In this document: one piece after another, positions 35,556 to 47,350 of the stretch
Position numbering within the stretch: position 1 is the first letter of the stretch
Layout: each line of letters opens with the position of its first letter
From: Gnetum montanum
Taxonomy: Eukaryota; Streptophyta; Gnetopsida; Gnetales; Gnetaceae
Direction: 5' to 3'
NCBI GenBank assembly: GCA_015680685.1
Contig: MNCI01037707.1
Span: forward strand, 29,212 to 93,211
Length of the DNA stretch: 64,000 nucleotides
Made by a program: the position numbers and the translations under genes
Notes under the pieces: model-generated
Database searches by the model: none
What the model was told of the DNA's origin: nothing
What the model saw: only the letters and a program-made list of their open reading frames with translations

Positions 35556-36070
35556 TTAAAGTGTACAAAGTATAGTTTCAAAAGCTCTTGTTTCAATGAC
35601 TTTATTCTTCCCATTTGAAGTAATGTTTTCATTCACCAATGGTTCATTGTATATGTATATTTGATTTAGCTTCCCTTTCCAAGGTAGCCACATATGTGAG
35701 TAATCTGTTGATATGTAACTGGAGAAATTTTTACTCCAACTTTCACTCAACAAAAGACTATGTTAATTTGGTATATCCACTATTTGAATAGATACTTTAC
35801 TTTTTATATGAGGTTCAGAAGTGATTTCTAATAGAACATTGGATAGTTGACCCACAATCTTCACTCTACTTTTGTCCACTTGAATAATCTTTTTATTGGA
35901 TCATCCAGGAGTTAAACTAAGTTTTTTGCATATATACAATGGCATAATAGTAGATGTAGCTCCAAAATCAACCAAAAAGTTGTGAAGATATTTGTCCTTT
36001 AACTTCATTGTCAATAGAAAAGGAGGAGCTTTTTTATTAGGAGTACAATCATAGCTAGTTTTTGTTACCT
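35556..36070 (-). pseudogene. Protease and linker of E (broken)
   Basis: On the - strand KDKYLHNFLVDFGATSTIMP near 36000-35941 is the retropepsin active site (D-F-G-A). It continues with YICKKLSLTPG and KSRVKIVGQLSNVLLEI, then a linker open at 35753-35556 (DYSHMWLPWKGKLNQIYIY). D has the same linker (NYSHMWLPWKEELNQFSIY near 20870-20820). The conserved WLPWKG-x-L-N-Q block joins protease to the second RNase H in both copies. Confidence 0.82.
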
Positions 36071-36527
36071 TATCAATGTTAGATACATAGCTTAACTCTA
36101 ACTCTTCAACTGCCTCTTATCTTTAATAAGCTCCAAATATTTTTTTTGTTGATCTCCTATTTGTAACAATTGATAAATGTTAATGTTGGCCTTGACATGT
36201 TTAAGATCTTCAATCAAATTATATTCTTAATCTTCATAAAAGCCTAGTTTCTTCATCCATTTATTAAAAGATTGATTTTGAGTACTTTGTTATACTTGAT
36301 CTTATTTATTTTTATTTTTCTATTTTATATTGGTTCAAAAATATTTCTTTTAGTAGATGGGTCAAAATGACATTTGGAGCCTGTAAGTAGTTAATCTTTT
36401 TTTTAGCTTAGATTATATCCATTTTCTTCATTATTATTACACTCTTCATATAATGAAATATCCTCTTCAAAACTTGATAGGGAAGAGGTATCACTAGATC
36501 CATTATTAGAATATTCGCTTACATAAT
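36071..36527 (-). pseudogene. gag end of E, left of the A2 insertion
   Basis: Gag-protease junction region of E, cut by A2. It is acidic and poorly conserved, with no clear zinc knuckle. The frame continues across A2 at 46214, since the TSD-flanked insertion can be removed to restore continuity. Confidence 0.55.
36523..36527. repeat. Target-site duplication of A2, left copy
   Basis: ATAAT before TGATGAGTGGC, matched by ATAAT at 46209-46213 after the other LTR. Confidence 0.93.
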
Positions 36528-37369
36528 TGATGAGTGGCGAGGTACCCCTACGTCCAACTATACAAATCACTAAGGTGTTATGCATGATTTGGTTAAATTT
36601 CATGGACCTATAGTTATCTAATGCACCAGCTCTTCTAGGAAGTGAAACAGGCATTAAGAACATTCATTTTCTTTCCAACTACATTTGTGAGGTTCAAGGG
36701 TATGGTTTGAGTTTAATTGAGGTATATGATTTTTATTGTTTTATGTTTTATAGATGTAATCACCTACAATAAGAATGAAGAGTGGAGTAACTTAAAATCT
36801 AACTTGTTTACTGCCTATCTATTGTAACACAAGTAACAGCCCCACTTTCCTAGACACATCTTGAACACATATAACACTATTGGGATACCAAACATTATGC
36901 ATTGCTAGGTTGCCAAGTACTATATGAATGATCAAATAGGTCATGCTCATGTTCATTAACAACTAGAAATAAATTACCTAATTCAAATGCATTAAAGTAA
37001 AGAGCATGAAAGTAAAATGTAATAAAGAAAAAAATAAGATATTCTCAATGTTGCAAGGATTATTAAAAGAGTTCATTTTATTCTCATAACATTGTTGTGC
37101 TCATGTACATCAGTGCTTGAACAAAGAACTGTACACACTTAGACTCCTTTTGCAGGCACTCAGAAAATATTCTAACTATAGAGAGAAGAAATGGCAAAAG
37201 CTTTGCTACTTTGATCAAGAATGACCAAAAACAAACTATCAAAATTGGAGCCTAGGCATGGTATTTATAGCCTTGGGTTATACACCTTAATGTTGCATAT
37301 GTAACATCACATTAAGGCCTTGACATTGCATCCTTGATGTCGCGTCCTTGAGAAGAGATCCAATGATCA
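36528..37369 (-). mobile_element. 3' LTR of A2
   Basis: Direct repeat of 45368-46208, starting TGATGAGTGGCGAGGTACC. The end is uncertain: similarity to the partner fades after about 37345 and the proposed end TGATCA is at 37369. A TATA box (GGCTATAAATACC, - strand) is at 37258-37270. Confidence 0.88.
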
Positions 37370-39100
37370 TGAACAGTCCTCATTGTGTGGTTTGGTTGCA
37401 CCATCCATGCTAAAGATAGTCCTACTTCTAGTCCATGCTTCCCACTGCAATCACAAAAAAATCATGAATTAGTATGTAAAGTATAACACATAGTGGTTAA
37501 ATGCCTTGTCCTATCAATGGTTACACTTGGCTAAGTTATGATTGTGGTAGATTAGTTTCTTTAGTAGTGTTAGCAGGAAGGCTGACAAATGGGATTAAAA
37601 TAGACAAGCAGTCCATTAAATCGAAAAGCATTTAACACAAGGAAATATTTGAAGATGGCATAATAATTCACAACAATAAAAAGGAAAGTTCACTAAAAAC
37701 TTTTGTGAAGATGTGTACAACTGGATGTCATTGATGGGGTAAACAAAAATAATTTGATTGTAAGAGTGTCTAAGGATAAAGAACTTAACCAACCCAATCA
37801 AAAGATATACAAGTGGCTCCTCCCCAAAGTAAGAATAGGCCTCTTATGCCCTTGCATAACTTCAAACCAAAGAGTTCATGGGCTTTGTGGATGATTAATC
37901 ATTATAGAAGGTTAAGTACAAAAACTTGAAAGTAACTAATGAAGAATCCCAACACATCAAACCAAGACATTAAATCAAAATATAAAATTGATAGTGAGGT
38001 GAGACATGGAAAGCATAGATGGATGAGAGAGGGAGAGTGGAATGGAGTTCCTAATTATAGTCACATGAAGTCCCTTGTGGATTTTGTGGTTAAATGACTT
38101 GATAGGATTCATCCTTAGTCTAGACCAAAACCAACCATGTTCACTGACTTTGCATCATCATTCTAAGACCAATCCATCCCCTGAGGGACAAAAGTATTCC
38201 CACAGAATAACCATAGTTCCTAATTAGAGAAGAAGTAGGAAATGAGGAAGGGCCTTAGTTAGAGGGGACTAGTTCCATAACTAGTGCTTGTAGCCCATTT
38301 ATTCTATCTAAGAGATGTGCTTTGAATTTCCATTATTTTTTTTGAAATGAGAACCACACCATGCACAGGCACATGCATTTATTTTGTCCAAGGGGTCTGC
38401 TTTGAATCCTCATCATTTTTTTCTAATGAGAACCATACCATGCAATGACTTATTCAACTTCCTTTTGTTGGATGACATGAAATGGTAAGAAATTCATGAA
38501 AACACACATGCACCTAGGAAAACAGAAAAGCACAAAGAATACCAAATCCCCTCAAAGCCACACCCTATTCAAACCTTTGAATCCTTTCCAATTCTAGAAA
38601 CTACTAGAGTCACAAATTTATTAGAGTTTTATTAATGAAAAAGGGACTGCACTTTTTCAAAATAAGGAAAACCATAGAGTTTGTGAATGGGTGGATGCTA
38701 TGAACTCACTACCTATTACATGAAAAGAAACCATGTCCTAATTATCCAAAAAANCTTTTTGTTAATAAGTGCCAAGTACAATGGTCATGTGTTACTTAAT
38801 GATGGTATGTACTATTTTTGTCATTTGATTGTTGGTGTCTGGTTTCTAGCTTTGAATGTTTTTTGGATAATTAGGACATGGTTTCTTTTCATGTAATAGG
38901 TAGTGAGTTCATAGCATCCACCCATTCACAAACTCTATGGTTTTCCTTATTTTGAAAAAGTGCAGTCCCTTTTTCATTANGGGCATCTTCCCCATGACTA
39001 AGTTGGAAGGAGGAAATCTAAAATATGGAGCATGGTTGTTCATCTAATAAGGCACTTGTTATATTAGCTAGCATATGCTCATGGAAAGGTTTAATTTGTT
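37370..39100 (-). mobile_element. 3' non-coding region of A2, with two N bases
   Basis: Counterpart of A1 2412-4437 and of H 1-1337. It contains the 'CTCCCCAAAGTAAGAATAGG' block near 37817, the block with AGTGCTTGTAGCCCA at 38283 and a local near-repeat of a 70-base unit at about 38310-38440 (GTGCTTTGAATTTCC... then CTGCTTTGAATCCTC). N bases at 38754 and 38980 bound an inverted segment. No coding region is recognised. Confidence 0.75.
38633..38979. repeat. Perfect 121-base inverted repeat at N bases (probable assembly artefact)
   Basis: 38633-38753 and 38859-38979 are exact reverse complements over 121 bases. The right arm ends at the N at 38980 and the left arm ends at the N at 38754. The 105 bases between arms, when turned over, align with A1 about 4045-4140 in the correct order (…CATACCATCAT…). 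A biological inverted duplication this old would have diverged like the other repeats here. Confidence 0.9.
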
Positions 39101-39109
39101 GGATGTTAA

Positions 39110-40219
39110 CTAGCTATTTCTTATTTGGGCTCTCAAGTTTATAGATCATCATGGCCCTAGAAGAAAAAGTCTTGTAAATAATGTAAGGTCCTTTCCACAA
39201 TATTTGGAACTTAGTTCATTGAGGTATGTGTGTGGGATTCTAGTAAATAATGTTGTCTTCTTGTTAAGATTTGACTCTTCTAATTTTTAGGTCATGACAT
39301 TTTTTGTTATAAACCTTGTGCAACTCATTAGATGATAGGACCACTAATTGGTTTTGTCTAGCAGGTTGAGATTTATTAGTCTTTCTTTTTGAGCTAGACT
39401 TAAGTCAAGGTCAAGGTCACAAGCTATTGAAAGTGTATGAAGCTTAGATTATATGGGAAGTGTTAGTAATTTTCTATACACAAGCTCATAGGGAGAATAT
39501 CCTATAGGAAGTTTCCAAGTTGAGCGATAGGCCCAAAGGACATTGTTCAGTTTTGTGCTCCAATCCTTCCTATACTTGCTAATAGTTCTTGTTAGTATCC
39601 TTGTGATTTCCCTATTGGTAATGTTAGCTTAACCATTAGCTTGGGAATGGTAAGGTGTTGTAAGTTTGTGTTCAACCCCCAAGCGTTGCATGAGCTTATG
39701 AAAAGTAGTACCTATAAAGTGAGTTCCATTGTTAGAAATTAATGCATATGACATACCAAACCTATTTACAATATTTTGTTGTAAAAATCGTGTAGCAGTT
39801 GAAGATATACAGTAGATGATGACTATTGCTTCTACCCACTTCATATAGTATTCAACAGCAACAATGATGTATGCCTTTCCATTTAACATGGGTGTGATGG
39901 AACCCATAAAGTCAATGCCCCAGATGTCGAATGGCTCTAATGGTTGAATCCATTGTTGAGGTTCCTCCATTTGAGTAGTCATTCCATCATCTCATTGGCA
40001 TTGTTCACAAGAGTAGATGTAATGGTGTGCATCTTTGAAGAGTGTTGGCCAATAGTACCTTACGATCAGGATTTTAATGGCCATGCATCTCCTAGCATGG
40101 TGTCCTCCACAAGGACCTTCATGAGCATCTTGGAGAATGCATAGTTGATCAGCATCAAGGACATACCAACACACTAGGCCATCGGTGCACACCTTATAAA
40201 AGTGTTCATTGATTTCCAT
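39110..40219 (-). pseudogene. Integrase of A2 (broken)
   Basis: The open stretch 40219-39992 on the - strand holds the zinc-binding part: CGGHHARRCMAIKILIVRYY, then WPTLFKDAHHYIYSCEQCQ (H-H then C-x2-C). The stretch 39982-39629 holds the core: LEPFDIWGIDFMGS with the first catalytic Asp, AYIIVAVEYYMKWVEA, then ALISNNGTHFIG where the second Asp of the SDNGTHF box is Asn, then TTPYHSQANG. Right after it the glutamate position reads N following a stop. Two of three catalytic residues are lost. The protein lies downstream of RNase H as usual. Confidence 0.9.
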
Positions 40220-40349
40220 GAAGTGCTTTACTTAGTGAAGAAACTACTATTTCTTCCAGTGGTCCAACCCTTATGGCATCTCCTAAGTGATAAGATAGGT
40301 GAGAATGTTATTATACCATTTTGGCTCATTGGGCATTTGTTCAGTTATA

Positions 40350-40950
40350 GCATCAGCAAAGAGGAGTTCATCAGGAAATGTATCATATAATGGGCTTTCT
40401 TCCTCTTTGTCATCCCATTGCAACTGAGACAAGTAATTAGTGACTACATTCTTAATTCCCTTTCAATCTACCATTGTGAGATCAAATTCCTGCAAGATTA
40501 CTAGCCATTATATGACATGGGGGCTCATCATTGGCTTGTACATTAGGAAGCAGTTGACACTATGGTCTATGTGCACAAACACCTTGTATCTAAGCACATA
40601 ATTCCTAAACTTCTATAGAGCAAACACCACCACCATTAATTCTTTTTTTGTAGTGGTGTAGTTTAGTTATGCACCCATAATTCTTTGGCTAGTAAAGTGG
40701 ATGTAGTATGGACATATCTTGTCATCTAACTACATTAGCATAGCTCCCATGGCATAATTTGATGCATCCTTCATAATATGGAATGGCCTGGACTACTCAG
40801 GTGCTTATAGGATTTGGGTTTCTACAAGCTTCTTTTTTAGTTGTTGGAATGTTTTTTCACATTTTGTGGTCTAAACAAAAGGAGAAACTTTCTTTATTAT
40901 CTTAACCAATGATTTTGTGATCTTAGATAAATTCTCTATGAATCATCGAT
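40350..40950 (-). pseudogene. RNase H region of A2 (broken)
   Basis: Between RT and integrase on the - strand, in several frames. Fragments such as F-S-P-F-V-x-T-T-K-C-E-K-T-F near 40885-40840 and the 'MAPPVMSYN'-like frame near 40510 fit the RT-linked RNase H of Ty3 elements. Unlike D, E and G, no second RNase H is visible in A2 between 39100 and 42620. Confidence 0.6.
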
Positions 40951-40979
40951 AGTAGCCAATATGTCCAAAGAATGATTAA

Positions 40980-41935
40980 ACATCTTTAACTATTTCTAGC
41001 TAGTAGGTTATTCCTTGGATGATCCTTATTTTCTCTAGGTCCACCTTAATTCCTACTTATGAGATTCTATGCCCTAGTACAATGCCCTCCTAGACCATGA
41101 GATGACTCTTCTACTAAGTAAGCCATAATTTAGTTTTAACACATCATTTTAGCACTTGCTTAAGGTGGTCTAGGTTTTGCTCAAATGTAACTCTATAGGT
41201 GGAGAAGTCATCCATGAAGACTTCCACACCACTACTAATCTGTTGTTGAAAAATGCTCAGGACCAAGTGTGGAATGTGGTAAGAGCATTGCATAGACCAA
41301 TTAGCATCTTATGATATGCAAAATTTCCTCAAGGACTCATGAATGTTGTCTTTTCTTGGTCTTCTGGTGCAATTTGAATTTGGTTATAGCCATTATAACC
41401 ATCTAGAAAATTATATTAGTAATGCGCAGATATTGTGTTGAGCACTTGGTTAACACATGGCAATAGAAAGTGATCCTTGAATGTTGTCATATTTAGCAAA
41501 CTGAAATTGATGTAGATCCATCACTTACCACCTTTCTTTGGCACAATTATGAGTCAGCTAACCCACTTACTATCCACAATGGGATAGATGAACATTACCT
41601 TGAGAAGTTGCTTGATTTCCTCCTTGATAATCTACTTCAGTTTTGGGATCAAATGCCTATGTGGCTATCATTTTGGCTTCATGGTTAGATTGGTGTAAAT
41701 GTGATGCTGGCATATCCTAGGCTAAATTCTTATGAGTTTAGGATATGACCAAGTAAAAGCTGTTGACCATCTTTCAACTACTTTCAACATCTTATTTTGT
41801 TTTGGAGCAAGTTTTGCATTAATTATAACCAACTTCCCATTCTTTAAAAATACATATTCCATTTCAGCTGGTAACATTTTTAGATCAAGGGGTTCTTGTT
41901 TGAATTTGTCAAAAATCTCCAACTCTCCCCAGTGA
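40980..41935 (-). pseudogene. Reverse transcriptase of A2 (broken)
   Basis: On the - strand the N-terminal linker is the open stretch 41922-41722 (MEIFDKFKQEPLDLKMLPAE), followed by EIKQLLKVMFIYPI near 41625-41580, VPKKGGK near 41545 and LDGYNGYNQI near 41415-41385. The catalytic box F-M-D-D is readable at about 41220-41205 in the context GVEVFMDDFSTY, the form seen in Athila/Tat-type RTs. Stops and frameshifts are common. A1 keeps only the first few residues of this region. Confidence 0.85.
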
Positions 41936-42180
41936 GTATCATCATTTTTATCATCAGAGAGTTGGTGATGAACTTGCTAAAGTTCATCCATGCCTATGAC
42001 ATATGCACATGTTAGGCTCTCAGTTGGTTCCATCCAAAGTATGTTACTTTCTACATCAATGATCAGTCATGGGGTATCTTTCTATTTTTTGGCTGCTATG
42101 TATAGACACCTTTGAATTTCTACTTCTTGTGAAAACTATTTTCATAGAGAGATAGATGTTTGCTTGAAAGCCCAAAGTTT

Positions 42181-42620
42181 CTACACACAATTGCACCTTG
42201 TATCATTGTATGTTATGCATGGAAGTCTCTTCTTCTTAATCTTTTCAACTATATTTTCTTTAGATATCTCCAAGGAAATATCTTTGATGTCCATTCTTAC
42301 ATTGATGGTGCTTAGCCATGCCCTTCCCATTATGATTGGAAAATCCCCTTTGCAATTCTCCATTTTGATTACCAAGAAATTGGTAGGATAAGACCACCCA
42401 TAGATAGTGGTCACAATGTCTTCTACCAATCCCAATGGAATAGTGATGGACTAGTCTACCAATTCTAATATGATGTTGCTCTTCTTAAGAGGAGGTAGGT
42501 TCTATGTAGTGTACATCTCATGAGAAATCAAATTAACACAAGAACCTAAATCGAGAAGAGCTTTGCACAGTTCATTCCCAGCAATCTACAAATATATTAG
42601 AGGACTTCCAGGATCGGCTA
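42181..42620 (-). pseudogene. Aspartic protease of A2 (broken)
   Basis: On the - strand NELCKALLDLGSCVNLISHE near 42575-42515 carries the active-site D-x-G with S following. The stretch 42435-42181 continues GLVEDIVTTIYGWSYPTNF and FPIIMGRAWLSTINVRM. It matches A1 4969-4619 closely. One stop separates the two parts. Confidence 0.85.
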
Positions 42621-45190
42621 ATTTCCTGGATAGGTTTCCTGCATGGATCCAATTAGACACAGTGTGAGTAAGTATTATAGTATGGATCCTTGGTAGATTT
42701 TGGTTTGAAGGAGGTTTGAAGGAATTTGATATAGAGGAAGAGGTAGGAGTAGGTTTGTTAATCGTAGGTGTCGATGGAAGCTTGGGTGGACTATGGGATC
42801 GAAAGAAAGGTCTTTTCTTTGATTGGGAATTCAACCCTTTCAGTTGATGATTGGATTGCAAATTAACAACCCTAGTAGCATTGCATTATTGGGGTTGAGT
42901 GGCCAATTCACCCTACATTGGTGAAGTATATGGTAAATATGCAATTGGAGGAGTATGTGCAAGGATAGGAGGAGGATAAGGATAAGAGGTGGTATTCCTT
43001 CTTTTATGTGGTGAAGGAGATTGGTAATAATCTGAAGGATGGTAGTGAGGCTAGAAATTAGAAACATGATAGGAGGAGTCATGTGGAGACATGAGTTGTT
43101 GCACATGATAACCATATGGATTAGGTTGCTAGTAAGGATATTATTGTCTTGGTGGTGTTAGCATCCATGATTGTGGTTGTTGTCATTATTGATACTATTC
43201 ATATGGTTGTAGTGGAGCTTCACTTGGATAATACAATTTTTGCTGGTGGAATTGCCTAAGATTACCTTGAGGATAAGGTAACCTTCTAGATGTTTTCCTT
43301 TGCGTAACTTGTGGATGTAAGGCATACACCCCAAACTTCTGCAGATGTGACACAATGAGATAACAATCTTTAGGATGTTCATATTAATAGATGTCACATC
43401 CACAATCATAATATGAGTCACTATTTACAACCTCTTCTATTACAAAAATCTTGCCCTTACCTTTGTGACATTCATGTTCAGCTTCTTTGTGCCTCTTGTG
43501 CTCATGGTCATTACTTTATTCTTTGGACTCCTCAGCAATTTTGAGAATAGCTTGGAATCTGTTATCCATTGAGTCCCTTAACTAATCAACCTTGGTTGTA
43601 AATTAAAATTGGAATTTTTAAGGTGGAAAGGCTTTCATATGCACCTCTTCATCAAATACAGACTCATCCTCACTGTCACAGAATTGAACCTTCCTCTTGC
43701 AAATGGAAGAATCATGGTTGTACTCTTTTTCACTTTCTCTTTTTCTTAGTTCACCCACCTCTTTGGTGACCTACTCTATTAATATTTATATCTAATGAGT
43801 AGTTAGTTCTAAAAATCACCCTTAGGCATAGACATCAAGATTTTTCCTCATTTCATTACGAAGCTGATCTACAATGTTATGAAGTTGAACCAATTGAGAA
43901 TAACCATGACTAGGAAATTTGTACATCAAGGCATAGTATCAACCAATGGTGGCATCTAAGGGTTCATGTATTCCTTTTTTCCACCCTTGAATTTTCATCA
44001 TTAAGTTGGACACTCTAAAGTATGTCTAATCCTTATCATTGAACAACTCAAATTGTTTGATAGATTCCAGCTCTAAAGATATGTACTAGTTTTTTGCTTC
44101 CTTGATGAGTGCCCTACGGAACAACTTTAACTTCTACCACTCATTCTCTATGTTTTGCAAGGCACATGCATCTTGGAAATCTTGAAGATGATTTTTGTGA
44201 AGTAGAGTTATATACTTCTTCAAATCAAGGAATATTGTTCATATTTAATTGATTGATTTGACTATCCTTCACATGCCTTGTTGGAATTTTGATTACCACT
44301 ATAATGTTAAGCATACTTTGGGTAGCAAATAGAGGCTCATCAAGGCCTTGATCATGGTGCTTATAATGCCCTCTACTACCCCTTTGTTCATGGTGATGTA
44401 CTTCTCTTGAACATCTACACCCTTAATCTTGCTTGTCCCAATGGTCCCTTTAGTTATTTTGGTCTTGTCAGTTGTTTCATTCATTTTGATTACCTCCATC
44501 ATAGTCTTTCCCTCTATGATCATGGTCAGATCTAGAAGAAGAAGAAGAAGATGAATGGAAAGAGGAAGGAGAACTAGCATCATCACGATGCCTACTACCA
44601 CCTCTTCGGTGATCGTGACCATGATCACAATTGTGCTTCTTGTTTGAATCCTTGTCTTGACTTGCCCCTCCAAATCCATCTTTATCATTAGATCCCTTAT
44701 TACCAAAATTAGGATTGTAAACTGTGGAGTGCAAATTCTGGTTTTGACCTCCATCACCAAAGTCAACGAGAGGAGTTTCATTAAATGGAAAATCCCAAAA
44801 GAAGGGTTTCCCACTAGCTTGTTGGTACAATAGGAATGGAGAATCGTTGAGTTCTTTTCCTTTCAAAAATTCATAGTGTTGTTCTAGCTACCAATCCTGC
44901 AAATTGTGCTTCGGTGGGATGGTAATCCTTGGTGTCAGCATCTTTCACAATATACTCCCCATGGAAACCTTGAAGATGATGTCATGCAAGCATTTGATAG
45001 AGCATTGTAGGAGCAGCACGATCAAGTGGCGACACAATGTTGCCCTCCATGTCACACCACTACAACTATTCATCCTCATGTAAGATGAAGGTGAAGTTTG
45101 ACACATATTCATCAGGATGAGTATATATAATTTGATACTATTGAGGCTTTGGTGGATTAACTCTATTAGCCTTGTGTGGAGAATCACTCT
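42621..45190 (-). pseudogene. gag of A2 (broken)
   Basis: N-terminal region at 44866-44477: contains DFGDGGQNQNLHSTVYNPNF, then an acidic, histidine-, arginine- and serine-rich tract (RRGGSRHRDDASSPSSFHSS and a run of serines). This parallels A1. The capsid core lies at about 44200-43500. A zinc-knuckle trace (CDI, then EHPKDC) is near 43400-43365. A proline-rich, tyrosine-rich C-terminus spans 43300-42650 (open at 42861-42586 with PPKLPSTPTINKPTPTSSS). Premature stops split it into several pieces. Confidence 0.82.
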
Positions 45191-45348
45191 TGTGAGAAGA
45201 AGACATTTTCAGTTAGCAAAATAAAAATCACAATGTGCTCTGAGAATTTGTTGTAGTAATGGTAAAATAGAATATGACTCTAAGGTTTGTTCCAATGATT
45301 TAAATACTTTTCAATAGGTCCTAGATAGTGCACAAAACACCAAAAAGG

Positions 45349-45366
45349 TCCCTAGCAATGGTGCCA
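45349..45366 (-). other. Primer binding site of A2, tRNA-Asp type
   Basis: TGGCACCATTGCTAGGGA on the - strand, one base from the LTR. It equals the tRNA-Asp complement with changes at CpG and CpC positions, consistent with methylation decay of the site seen in A1. Confidence 0.82.
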
Positions 45367-45367
45367 A

Positions 45368-46208
45368 TGATGAGCAGCAAGGTATCCCTACATTGAACCA
45401 TATGAATCACTAAGGCGTTATGTGCAATCTTGTCAAATTCTATTGACCTATAGTTATCTAATGCACTAGCTCTTCTAGGAAGTGAAATGGGCATTGAGAA
45501 CATTTTTTGTCTTCCCATCTACACTTGTGAGGTTCAAGGGTATGGTTTAAGTGTAACTGAGGTATATGATTTTTATCGTTTTATGTTTTATAGATGTAAT
45601 CACCTACAATAAGAATGAAGAGTAGAGTAACTTAAAATCTAACTTTTTTACTACTTATGTAGCCTAACACAAGTAATCACCCCACTTTCTTGGACACATC
45701 CAAAATACATATAGCACTATTGGACTACCAAATGTTAAGTGTTGTTAGGTTACCAAGTACTATATGAATGCTTGAAGTGATCATGCTTGTGTTCATTAAC
45801 AATTGAAAATAAATTGGTTAATTCAAATGCACCAAAGTAAAGAGCATGAAAGTAAAATGCAATAAAGAAAATATTAAGCTATTATTAGTGCTGCAAGGAT
45901 TGTCAAAAGAGTTTGTTTTATTTCTATCACACTGCTGCACTCAGGTACATCAGTTCTTGAACAAAGAACTATACACACTTAGACTCCTTCTACAAGCACT
46001 CAGAAAATATTCTAACTATAGAGAGAAGAAATGGTGAAAGCTTCACTACTTTGACGAAGAATGATCAAAAACCGACTATCCAAGCTAGATCCCAAGGGTG
46101 GTATTTATAGCCTTGGGGTATACACCCTAACATTGCATACGTGGTGTCACATCAAGGCCTCGACATCACGTACCTGATGTTGGATCCAACAATAAATGTG
46201 TTTCATCA
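45368..46208 (-). mobile_element. 5' LTR of A2
   Basis: Direct repeat of 36528-37369, 841 bases. On the - strand it begins TGATGAAACACATTT. U3 contains the perfect palindrome TGTTGGATCCAACA (46177-46190) and the inverted repeat ACATCA-GGTACG-TGATGT just inside it. The TATA box GGCTATAAATACC is at 46100-46112. Confidence 0.93.
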
Positions 46209-46213
46209 ATAAT

Positions 46214-47350
46214 GAACACTAGATAGCTCATTATTTGATTCAATATCAAGGAAGTTAGACATAACAAGATCACTCTCATTCTAATCTTCTACTAACTTAG
46301 CATCTTAATGCTTGTATTTTCTATTTTTCTTTTCTTCCTTAATTTTAACTTTTGCCAAATATTTTTCTAGCTTGACTACTTTGTTGGATAAGTCTTTCAT
46401 TAATTGTCCATTTTTAGATTCTTTACTTTCTAAATCTTGTTCTATCTTAATACGAGATGACCCTAATAATGCTTTAATTTGAGCAAAATCTTGCATAAGA
46501 ATCATCATTTTCTCTTCTCTTTTTTGAGTTGTGATAATTTCTTCATGATTCAAATTTATTTATTTTTCTAATTGTATAGTTTTATTAAAGTAGTCATTTA
46601 GTGTTAGCAAGTTTGGAGTTATTCACAGCCTTAAGATAAGTATCTCTAAGAATTTCATCTAATGGTCTATATTGTCTTTGAAAGAGGCCACAAATTCATT
46701 GAAACTTAATGTTAAAATCTCTAAATGACTCCTTAACTCCTTGCTTATCTTGTACTAACCAACAGTATAGTTATTGTTGATCTAATTGATTGTCAAACTA
46801 CACTAGGAAAAGACTTTTCATATCATCCCAACTTGTGATACTATTTCTTGGCAAGTTTGAATACCAAATTTGAGCCATATCCTTTAAATTTTCTACAAAC
46901 AACATACAAGCTTGATCTTGATGTTGAACATTTCCATGAGCTAATGCTAACTCAAATCAGTGTAGGTATTCTTTAGCCAAGTTAGCTTTTCTAGCAATAA
47001 AAGGCTCAAGTAAATATTTGTAAACTACCTTAGGAATATCATTGTAGTTTCGAAATTATAATGGTGTAACTCTTTGTCAAGGATTTACCATCCTATTAGA
47101 ATTCCTTTTGATTGTTGGACTCTTATATTTCTTTGACCTTTTCTTATAACTAATAAACTAGATAGAAGAGATGAACTTCTTATCCTTCTAGTTTTTACTT
47201 CACTACTTGTTCCAAACTTAAGAACCTTTTTCTATTCTTCTTCTAATGAATAATCAGTCTTATAAATAAGAATTTCTTTGGAACCTTTGAAATCTTACAA
47301 ACTATTAGTATGTTTGGTCATTAACTCAAAATAGTATCTAATTTCTTAAG
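46214..47350 (-). pseudogene. gag of E, right of the A2 insertion
   Basis: Core Gag residues KDMAQIWYSNLPRNSITSWD near 46880-46820 and DEILRDTYLKAVNN near 46670-46630 on the - strand. The open stretch 46553-46305 (MNHEEIITTQKREEKMMILM, then a lysine/glutamate-rich part) looks like a coiled-coil segment. It is related to the Gag of D (21443-22546). Confidence 0.8.

Larger units (their letters stand above)
36528..46208 (-). mobile_element. Complete Ty3/gypsy LTR retrotransposon A2 (family A)
   Basis: LTRs at 36528 to about 37369 and at 45368-46208, target duplication ATAAT at 36523-36527 and 46209-46213, tRNA-Asp-type primer site at 45349-45366. Order on the - strand: 5' LTR, primer site, gag, protease, RT, RNase H, integrase, a 1.7 kb 3' region and 3' LTR. 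Compared with A1 it keeps the whole pol. It is inserted in the gag of E. All frames are broken. One internal segment (38755-38979) is inverted between two N bases and is probably misassembled. The LTRs differ at 6 of 60 positions in 36601-36660 against 45441-45500. Confidence 0.95.

Noticed and set aside
38687-38896. Open stretch of 69 codons across an N base
   Set aside because: It crosses the probable misassembly at 38754 and has no domain.
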